DNA from: Promethearchaeota archaeon
GTDB lineage: Archaea; Asgardarchaeota; Lokiarchaeia; Sigyniarchaeales; SOKP01
Direction of reading: 5' to 3'
Assembly (NCBI GenBank): GCA_016840085.1
Contig: JAEOTA010000012.1
Coordinates: 1 to 64,000, forward strand
DNA: 64,000 bases
Shown here piece by piece: positions 57,647 through 64,000 of this stretch (position 1 is its first letter; each line of letters opens with the position of its first letter). Both the position numbers and the translations under genes were made by a program. Below the pieces are notes generated by a model. The model was given only the letters and a program-made list of their open reading frames with translations. It ran no database searches and was not told the origin of the DNA.

Positions 57647-59377
57647 TTGGAAGAAAGAGAAGAATTCATCATAATTGATAAGATAACTCGTAAAGAGCAC
57701 CGTCATCTTAGAAAATTATTAATTTTTATTATAATACTTATAATTTCTCTAACTTGTTTACAATTTAATAAAGCTCAAAGTTATAATAATTATGAAAGAG
57801 TTCAATTTAAATCCGCTGGAGCTACTCTCTATGCTAATTTATATTATCCATCGAAAACTTTAACATTTCAAGAAAAACACCCATTAATTATTTATTGTCA
57901 TGGAATTGGGAGCAAAAGGGACTTTGATCTTAGAATTCCATTAGAATTTTTAAAAAGGGGTTTTTATGTAGCGGCACTTGATTATCAAGGTCATGGTGAA
58001 AGTGGAGGAAATATTAATAATATTGACCCTATTACAGGTATTCCCGCTTTAGCTCAAGATTGTTCAAAATTATTAGATAAACTAGAGACAATGCCCTTTT
58101 ATTCAGAAATAGAAAAAAACCAAATTGGTTTAATTGGACATTCGCTAGGTGGAATGGTTGTCCTTATGAATCAAGCTTTAGATTCCCGTTTTAAAGTTTC
58201 AATAGGATTAGCTCCTTTAGTAAAGTTTGAACCACCTAGATTTGGATTTGTCTATAATAAAAATTTCTTGAATTATATTCCTGCTAATTTGTTAAATGGA
58301 GAAAACACTCATAATTTACTAATAATTCATCATGAAAATGATGAGATCTTAGATTTTACTGAAAATGCCCTAAAAGCCCAAGAATTAACAAATTGTACTC
58401 TAATTCCAATTAAAGGATTTTTGATTGGTGGAGCACACCAATTATATTCTGATAAAGTGCTTGTAAAATCAATTAATTGGTTTGAACAACATTTTTTTAA
58501 CTCCGAAATTTTAAACGGTCGAATATACATTACATTCTACTGGAATTATTTTTTAATTATATTTAATATTGCTTTTTTGCTTATAACCGTTATATGTCTT
58601 ACGTCTGTATCAAGCAGTATTTTTTTTAAAAAAGAACGTGAATTTGAAGAGTCAGAATTTAGCGATTATCGTATAGAAACAACCCGTTTTGATAAAAAGA
58701 GACAAATCTTTAAAGTATCTCTCTCTATCGGTGCATTTCTTCTTAATTGGGTAATATTTGAAAGAATTTTTGGATTGGTTGGGATTATTTTTGCTTCATT
58801 AAATATGATTTTTATTTATACACTTATTAAACTAATATTATATATTAAAAAACATAAGTCTATAAGGATAAAACATAGTTTAATCAAAATTGTAAAATCA
58901 CAGCTAAAACTAAAATATATAATCTTTATTTGTATAAGTTCCGCATATTTCATAGCTATTTACATGATCTTTTCATTCTATTATCCATTTGGTTTTATTT
59001 GGCCTTCTAATTTCGTTGTTCATTTTGCTTTAGGATACTTAATTTTCCCGGTATTTTTATCAATAGAAATTTTCTTTAGAAAAATCTTATATCCACAATT
59101 AAATTTCTTAAAATCGAAGGGCTCAAAAACAAAAGTAATCATAACCACAATGGTTTTAGTTCTAATAAGCTTAATGTTTTTAACTAAACGGTTGTCATAT
59201 TTTCCTTCCTTATTATTCACATATCTGATATTTGCAATGGTAATAATTCAAAACGAAAAATTATTTGAAAATATGAAAAATTTTTATCCTGTTGTAATAA
59301 TCTCATTTAGTATCGTTCAAATCTTCTTTGCGGCAGTGATTTCCAATGCAATTGGCATTAGTTTAAGCCTAAACTAA
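57647..59377 (+). CDS. Membrane-bound alpha/beta hydrolase
   Basis: TTG start gives 576 residues. A first membrane helix (about 22-42) precedes an outer alpha/beta-hydrolase domain with IIYCHGIGSKRDF, the nucleophile elbow GHSLGGM, an acidic turn in HHENDEIL and His in GGAHQLY, a complete Ser-Asp-His set. About seven further helices fill residues 290-576. It might cleave lipid or surface esters or peptides. Family precedent for the C-terminal membrane part is not known to me. Confidence 0.75.
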   Translation: MEEREEFIIIDKITRKEHRHLRKLLIFIIILIISLTCLQFNKAQSYNNYERVQFKSAGATLYANLYYPSKTLTFQEKHPLIIYCHGIGSKRDFDLRIPLEFLKRGFYVAALDYQGHGESGGNINNIDPITGIPALAQDCSKLLDKLETMPFYSEIEKNQIGLIGHSLGGMVVLMNQALDSRFKVSIGLAPLVKFEPPRFGFVYNKNFLNYIPANLLNGENTHNLLIIHHENDEILDFTENALKAQELTNCTLIPIKGFLIGGAHQLYSDKVLVKSINWFEQHFFNSEILNGRIYITFYWNYFLIIFNIAFLLITVICLTSVSSSIFFKKEREFEESEFSDYRIETTRFDKKRQIFKVSLSIGAFLLNWVIFERIFGLVGIIFASLNMIFIYTLIKLILYIKKHKSIRIKHSLIKIVKSQLKLKYIIFICISSAYFIAIYMIFSFYYPFGFIWPSNFVVHFALGYLIFPVFLSIEIFFRKILYPQLNFLKSKGSKTKVIITTMVLVLISLMFLTKRLSYFPSLLFTYLIFAMVIIQNEKLFENMKNFYPVVIISFSIVQIFFAAVISNAIGISLSLN

Positions 59378-59447
59378 TATTTTAGTTTTAAAATAAATTT
59401 AACTTTAAAAATCTTTCATGATCATGAAATCTGTGACAATTAAAAGA

Positions 59448-60041
59448 TTATTTTTTCTTTTCTAATAATTTACTTAATTCTGCTATTAACCAGCAAAGCT
59501 CATCATATGTAGAAGAGGATTTATAAATTTCTTGAGTTTTTTTCTTAATCTCGTTTTCTGAAACTTTTTTTTTTCCTTTTAAAAAATTTAATTGTAATTT
59601 TGCTAGCTTTCGGCATAAATCTTCATAAGTGTTTTTTTGTTGAGCTAAATTATGAACTGTTATAGTTATTTCAGCTTCAAAATCAGGATCTATTCCAGCA
59701 TCGATAAGTTCCATTGTATCTTCAATATCTATTTCTAATTCGGGTCTCTTATCAATAGAAGCATTTGGTGTTAAACCTTTCTTCAATATATCCATAATTG
59801 CTAAGAATGAGCCATATTCTTGACTCTGATCCATAATCTGAATTTCAACATTTTTTTCTCGCTCATTCTTTAACTTTTCTGCCCTTTTTACACTTAAATC
59901 TTTCTTTTTTTTAGAAGCTTTTACACCAAACCATAAATAGAGATTTCTGAAATCATCAATTAAATACACTTTATTTTCGTTGAAATCAATTTTAGAAACT
60001 TTTCTTAAAGCTCCGTTTTCAGTTACATTAAAAAAAAGCAT
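59448..60041 (-). CDS. Gelsolin-like domain protein
   Basis: The first 90 of 197 residues show a gelsolin-homology pattern: LFFNVTENGALRKVSKIDF, then NKVYLIDDFRNLYLWFGVKAS and a helix with RAEKLKNERE. In gelsolin domains the Y-L-L-D...Y-x-W-x-G strand pair and following helix are the core. The C-terminal 100 residues are helical and unassigned. Asgard archaea are known to encode gelsolin-like proteins that act on their actins, so a cytoskeletal role is plausible. ATG start; single gene. Confidence 0.62.
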   Translation of the reverse strand: MLFFNVTENGALRKVSKIDFNENKVYLIDDFRNLYLWFGVKASKKKKDLSVKRAEKLKNEREKNVEIQIMDQSQEYGSFLAIMDILKKGLTPNASIDKRPELEIDIEDTMELIDAGIDPDFEAEITITVHNLAQQKNTYEDLCRKLAKLQLNFLKGKKKVSENEIKKKTQEIYKSSSTYDELCWLIAELSKLLEKKK

Positions 60042-60186
60042 AATTTTTCTTTATTTAATCCTTAATCCAATATAGTAAAACTAAGTAAATTAATATTTTA
60101 AATTTTAACTAAAACCTAAATTTGAATTATTGTGATATTATTTTAGCATAATAAAAAGAAATCTAAATTAGTTAAGGAGTTATCTA

Positions 60187-60396
60187 TTAAATATCCTCCT
60201 CAAAATACCCTAATAACTTCAAATTTTCATATTCGTTATGTAAAAAATCTCTAACAGCATTTCTTATCGCTTCAGATCTACTTGGAACAAGATGCATTTT
60301 TATTAATTTTTGAATATTTTTGTCATAGATTTCTGGGATATTAATGGTAATATTGACCATCTTGTTTATTTTTTTTTTTTGTTTATTCTCTGCCAT
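60187..60396 (-). CDS. Ribbon-helix-helix (CopG-type) DNA-binding protein
   Basis: The protein of 69 residues has the RHH layout: strand VNITINIPEIY, helix DKNIQKLIKMHLVP, then SRSEAIRNAVRDFLHNEYENL. The true start may be Met13, since MVNITINIP is the usual RHH start. Such proteins repress promoters or act as antitoxins; no toxin gene is adjacent. An AT-rich spacer of about 280 bases lies upstream. Confidence 0.85.
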   Translation of the reverse strand: MAENKQKKKINKMVNITINIPEIYDKNIQKLIKMHLVPSRSEAIRNAVRDFLHNEYENLKLLGYFEEDI

Positions 60397-60679
60397 TTAG
60401 CTAGCTCCAAGTGATTTGATTTTTTGTTATTTTATATTTGGAGACAGAAAAGTGAAATATTATCGCAGATATATTCTTTTCCCTTAATCTATTCACTCTT
60501 TTCTAACATTAAATTATAAGAATCTTGAGTATTAATAATTAACTATTAATGGAAATAATTTTGATTGTTTAATTATTTAGATGAACATTTTGCATGAGTA
60601 ATTAATAGGGTGATTGAAAATATTTTATTACACTCATAGAAATTCGTTTAGATTGATAGACTCTTTAGAGTTAGAACAA
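60397..60679. other. AT-rich spacer between bud32 and RHH gene
   Basis: The 283 bases contain no supported gene. The RHH promoter should lie here. Nothing else is seen. Confidence 0.35.
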
Positions 60680-61354
60680 CTATAATCTATCTTCTGAACT
60701 CACATACCTACCACGAGACTCAATAACATCAATATTTTTAATAATCTCATTACATTCATTTGGATTATACTGTTGATACTCTGAGCTATATCCTTCGAGG
60801 AAAGCTTTAAAACAAATCTCATAATCGCTACCGTGGGAAGAAATTAAAACTCTTTTCAAGAGATGCAGATCAACACTTTTGTCTTCAATCATATCAGAAT
60901 ACTCATGCAACCCAAAATCTATTAAAAAAATATCTTCATTATTAGTAATTATAATATTACTTGTAGTTATATCACCATGAACATGTCCATTTTTATGTAA
61001 TAGAGCAATTATATGTCCTATTTTTTTAAAATAGTGTCTTTTTTTAAAATCATCCAATCTAGTTAAAATATCTTTTAATTTGTTACCTTGAATATATTTC
61101 ATAACAATTGTGGAATTATTTGGGTCAATTTCAAATACTTGTGGGACGTTTATTCCGTAATTTTTAACTTTTATTAACGCTCGAGCTTCATTTAAAGTTC
61201 TTGTAGTTCTAATTATCTTATCAAGTTCTTCAATCCGATATTTTTTAGGGATTCTATATTTAAAAATCACTTCTTTATCAAACCAATACCCATAATAAAG
61301 ATTTGCCTCAGCACCTTTTCTTACGATTTTTTCCCTAATCACATCAGAACTCAA
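60680..61354 (-). CDS. bud32: KEOPS kinase/ATPase Bud32
   Basis: Small atypical kinase of 224 residues that supports tRNA t6A synthesis with Kae1. GAEANLYYG is the glycine-poor P-loop, the catalytic block is HVHGDITTSNII, and LIDFGLHEY the metal-binding loop. EDKSVDLHLLKRVLISSHG is a KEOPS signature. The listed start is TTG 61354. ATT at 61360 lies six bases after a perfect GGAGG and is in frame, so it may be the real start. It follows kae1 directly, unfused. Confidence 0.93.
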   Translation of the reverse strand: MSSDVIREKIVRKGAEANLYYGYWFDKEVIFKYRIPKKYRIEELDKIIRTTRTLNEARALIKVKNYGINVPQVFEIDPNNSTIVMKYIQGNKLKDILTRLDDFKKRHYFKKIGHIIALLHKNGHVHGDITTSNIIITNNEDIFLIDFGLHEYSDMIEDKSVDLHLLKRVLISSHGSDYEICFKAFLEGYSSEYQQYNPNECNEIIKNIDVIESRGRYVSSEDRL

Positions 61355-61360
61355 ATTAAT

Positions 61361-62365
61361 TTAAAACCTCCACGGGATTGATATCTGATCCATTCTTTTC
61401 TTGGGTTTAATAATTGTGTCAGAAATATTATGCCCGTCCTCAGCTTGATATCTTAAAACACCTGTCCATGCGATCATTGCGCCATTATCACCTGCATATC
61501 TCAATGGTACGACTTCAAACCTTGCATTATGCTCCTTACTGATATATTCTATCATGGATTGTAATCTTTTATTTGCAGCAACACCGCCAGTTAAAAGAAC
61601 TTCTTTTTTTTCAGTATGTGCTAAAGCTCTTTCGGTAACTTCAGTTAACATTGCAAAAGCCGTCTCCTGTAAGGAATAGGCTACATCATTTAAATTATAT
61701 TTTTTATCATATTCATCAGATTGCAGCAGATATTTTGCTGCTGTGTACAGTCCAGAAAAAGATAAATCCATACCTTTTACAACATAAGGTAATTGGATAT
61801 AATTCTTAGATTCTAACGCTAATTTTTCTATTTTTGGACCACCAGGATGTTGCAATCCGGCATCTCTAGCAAAAGAGTCAATCATATTACCCACTGCTAA
61901 ATCAAGTGTTTCTCCAAAAATTTGATATCGACTAGATTCATAGGCACTTACAATAGTATTCCCGCCTGAAACATAAAGAGTAAGCGGATCTTTAACTTTA
62001 CACATTAATCTACCAATTTCTATGTGTGCAATACAGTGATTAATTCCAACAATCGGGATATTTAAGAGTTGGCTTAGCATCCGAGCTATTAATGCGCCTA
62101 TTTTTAAAATAGGTCCCAAACCAGGACTTTGACTAAAAGCTATTAGACTAATATCTTTTATTGAGATATTTGCCTCTAATAGAGCTTTATTTATAATCTC
62201 CTTAAAATTCGCCATGTGTTGTTCTCTTACTAAGGCAGGATGTAAGCCCCCCTTTTCAGGAATAAAAGTATCGTTTATGAGACTATATACATTTCCTTCA
62301 AAATCAATTATTCCTACTCCCCATGTATGAGCTGTACTCTCTATACCCAAACACAATTCTTTCAT
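61361..62365 (-). CDS. kae1: tRNA N6-threonylcarbamoyladenosine synthase subunit Kae1
   Basis: Protein of 334 residues of the Kae1/TsaD family. Metal ligands His110 and His114 lie in HCIAHIE; STAHTWGVGI, YVSGGNTIV and DLSFSGLYTAAK line the nucleotide site, and LLTGGVAANKRL and RYAGDNGAMIAW complete it. It transfers threonylcarbamoyl to A37 of ANN-reading tRNAs. It is followed by bud32 and preceded by S27ae, the standard archaeal order. Confidence 0.96.
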   Translation of the reverse strand: MKELCLGIESTAHTWGVGIIDFEGNVYSLINDTFIPEKGGLHPALVREQHMANFKEIINKALLEANISIKDISLIAFSQSPGLGPILKIGALIARMLSQLLNIPIVGINHCIAHIEIGRLMCKVKDPLTLYVSGGNTIVSAYESSRYQIFGETLDLAVGNMIDSFARDAGLQHPGGPKIEKLALESKNYIQLPYVVKGMDLSFSGLYTAAKYLLQSDEYDKKYNLNDVAYSLQETAFAMLTEVTERALAHTEKKEVLLTGGVAANKRLQSMIEYISKEHNARFEVVPLRYAGDNGAMIAWTGVLRYQAEDGHNISDTIIKPKKRMDQISIPWRF

Positions 62366-62481
62366 TTATTTTGCCATAAAATTCTTTTATTGACTTAATA
62401 TCTTTTAATAAGAAAAAATTATGTAGAGAAAGAATAGTAGTAGCTATCGAATTTGCCTTTCTTTATCGAATAAGATTTTTT

Positions 62482-62697
62482 TTAGGTTTCCCTTGATTTT
62501 GTGCGCTTTCGAGGGGCCCTTCTAGCTGTTTTTCCTTTTGCAGCTCCTTTTCGTTTAAACACTGTATAGCCACATTTTCCACAACTCCACCGATCATAAT
62601 GATTTGCAAGGAAAAAACTCGGCCCACACTTAGGACAAGATCGATGAGTCCTTATTAATTTATCTCCTTCCAATTTATAATAATCTGATGCTCCCAT
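62482..62697 (-). CDS. rps27ae: Ribosomal protein S27ae
   Basis: Zinc ribosomal protein of 71 residues without ubiquitin fusion. CPKCGPSFFLANHYDRWSCGKC gives the C-x2-C...C-x2-C zinc site; a basic tail (KGAAKGKTARRAPRKRTK) follows. It lies 23 bases downstream of S24e. Confidence 0.95.
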   Translation of the reverse strand: MGASDYYKLEGDKLIRTHRSCPKCGPSFFLANHYDRWSCGKCGYTVFKRKGAAKGKTARRAPRKRTKSRET

Positions 62698-62720
62698 GTT
62701 TATATTTACTATATTTAATT

Positions 62721-63074
62721 TTAATATTCAAAAAGATGTTTATAAGGTTCTTTTCTCTTTTTTAATTGATATATTTCAGTTCTCTTATCTTTCTCAAGAT
62801 TACGTACTTGAATATGGAATGGTTCAAAATATTTTAAATCTTTTGAGTTTTCATATATAAAGGCTTTTCCAGCAGTATAGAATGCACCAAAATGAGTATC
62901 AAGTTTTCGTATTATAGTTAATTTTTCTTCCACACCCTGCATGGCTGCAATCTTTTTTTTTACTTCTAATCTATTTGGAGTACTTTCTCCAAAATGATCG
63001 ATTCTAAATTTTAATTCTACTCTATCTATTAAGGGATTTTTCTTTTCCTCAATAACCTCAATATTAATTGACAT
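62721..63074 (-). CDS. rps24e: Ribosomal protein S24e
   Basis: Small-subunit protein of 117 residues. NPLIDRVELKFRIDHFGESTPNRLEVKKKIAAM and AFIYENSKDLKYFEPFHI are diagnostic. It lies upstream of S27ae in the dephospho-CoA kinase-S24e-S27ae-kae1-bud32 string. Confidence 0.95.
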   Translation of the reverse strand: MSINIEVIEEKKNPLIDRVELKFRIDHFGESTPNRLEVKKKIAAMQGVEEKLTIIRKLDTHFGAFYTAGKAFIYENSKDLKYFEPFHIQVRNLEKDKRTEIYQLKKRKEPYKHLFEY

Positions 63075-63227
63075 TTTGAACCTTTTAATTTTTATTTGCT
63101 TGATAATTTGAGCTATTCTGTAGATAATTTCTGAACTATAAATTTCAAAAGAATAGATAAAAAATAAAATTTTGCTTTTTACTGAAGGTTAGAATTAGAT
63201 CATTGAGAATAAAATATATCAAAATAT

Positions 63228-63815
63228 TCAATACTTCTCCATTATATCAATGACTTCATGTACTTTTTGCTTAATTTTATCATCAACGTTAACAATTACA
63301 ATTCCTTCTGGAATCATAAAATGTGAGTCAGTAATCGGGGGTTGACCATAAAAAACGAAATGCTTAGTTTGTTCTTCTATAGGAATTTCTAAGACAAGAG
63401 GAAGGACTAATAAATCTTCTTCTCCTTCAATTATTTTAATTAAGGTTTTCTTACCAGATTTAATAACATTTCTAAATAACTTCCAAGAATCTTTATCGAT
63501 AGTACCCTCAGGATTTTTAAATTCAATGATTTTTTCAAAAAATTCTTCAAAAGTAATTTTAATTTGATTTCTTTGGGTCTTCTCATCGATAATACAGATC
63601 TTTACATAATTCTTTAAAAATTGATTAGAGAAGAAATCTTTCGCAACAATATCCCCAACAATATAAAATTCTATTTTTACCCCAGATTTAAGATAATCTC
63701 TAAACATATTTTCTACTTGGGTTATTGTTTCTTCTCGATTTCCAGCGAGTAGTATATCTAAAGGATCTGTAAAATAATGTCTTTGATTATGGGGAATCCG
63801 TAAATTATACTCCAT
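63228..63815 (-). CDS. GTP-dependent dephospho-CoA kinase (DUF359)
   Basis: The last step of archaeal CoA synthesis. Family landmarks are DPLDILLAGNREETI, FYIVGDIVAKDFFSN, CIIDEKTQRNQI, FKNPEGTI, GEEDLLVLPLVLEIP and FVFYGQPP. Start at ATG 63815, three codons inside a TTG-initiated frame. It lies 153 bases upstream of S24e, as in other archaea. Spacing and length (195 residues) are normal. Confidence 0.9.
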   Translation of the reverse strand: MEYNLRIPHNQRHYFTDPLDILLAGNREETITQVENMFRDYLKSGVKIEFYIVGDIVAKDFFSNQFLKNYVKICIIDEKTQRNQIKITFEEFFEKIIEFKNPEGTIDKDSWKLFRNVIKSGKKTLIKIIEGEEDLLVLPLVLEIPIEEQTKHFVFYGQPPITDSHFMIPEGIVIVNVDDKIKQKVHEVIDIMEKY

Positions 63816-64000
63816 GTAATTCAAGGTATTAAAGCAAACAAAACTTAAAAATAATTACCCTCAACTTGATTAATTTAAAGAATTATAGCAAAATGGAGAA
63901 AAAAATTAAAATAAAATATCTTTTCTTTATCTATTTAGAATTAGACAAGATATTAAATTTATTATAGATTAATTTGCGCTCTCTTCTTACATCACGCAAA

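Overview
The window comes from an AT-rich archaeal chromosome. Archaeal markers include ribosomal proteins S6e, L24e, L7Ae, S28e, S24e and S27ae, RNA polymerase subunit RpoN, separate Kae1 and Bud32, a DUF359 GTP-dependent dephospho-CoA kinase, a pyruvoyl arginine decarboxylase, deoxyhypusine synthase and a fused Fae-Hps enzyme. A gelsolin-like domain protein (59448-60041) and a leucine-rich-repeat protein (53099-53938) point to an Asgard archaeon, probably Lokiarchaeota-like. That placement is inference.

Region 1 (1-19.6 kb) is a sugar-catabolism island. An Opp/Dpp-type ABC transporter operon (6728 to 751, minus strand) runs into a GH94 phosphorylase cut by the window edge. A divergent wHTH regulator follows, then an aldo/keto reductase, a GH130 phosphorylase-like protein, a rhomboid protease, a GH1 beta-glycosidase, a GH2 exo-beta-glucosaminidase-like enzyme and a complete GH94 phosphorylase. 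A 60-base relic of the first GH94 gene lies at 12471. The likely scheme is uptake of beta-linked oligosaccharides followed by intracellular hydrolysis or phosphorolysis.

Region 2 (19.6-34.5 kb) is mixed metabolism: MBL hydrolase, NDP-forming acyl-CoA synthetase-like protein, enoyl-CoA hydratase, Glu/Leu dehydrogenase, PLP enzyme, deoxyhypusine synthase and arginine decarboxylase (polyamine/hypusine), phosphoesterase, an M24 'pita-bread' protein, nitroreductase, a CDF-like membrane protein with wHTH ends, and a membrane-anchored wHTH regulator beside a surface protein.

Region 3 (34.5-38.4 kb) is a leuA-leuC-leuD-type operon. It is preceded by a 36-codon reading frame that ends in a run of leucine codons and is followed by a long stem-loop, an attenuator-like layout.

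Region 4 (38.5-51.8 kb) holds a TrmB-like protein with a giant coiled coil, a four-gene minus-strand cluster of unknown proteins including a HEPN protein, a hotdog thioesterase broken by an in-frame TAA, a zinc alcohol dehydrogenase, Fae-Hps, an aminotransferase, an alkyltransferase-like protein and a B12-radical SAM protein.

Region 5 (51.9-64 kb) is informational. It has ribosomal protein pairs, rpoN, kae1-bud32 behind S24e-S27ae and dephospho-CoA kinase, plus a sulfatase, small zinc ribbons, a membrane alpha/beta hydrolase and the gelsolin-like protein. Several genes here (rpoN, L7Ae, a 99-aa protein, perhaps bud32) have no ATG, GTG or TTG at the expected start but carry ATA, ATT or ATC at ideal spacing from a Shine-Dalgarno sequence.
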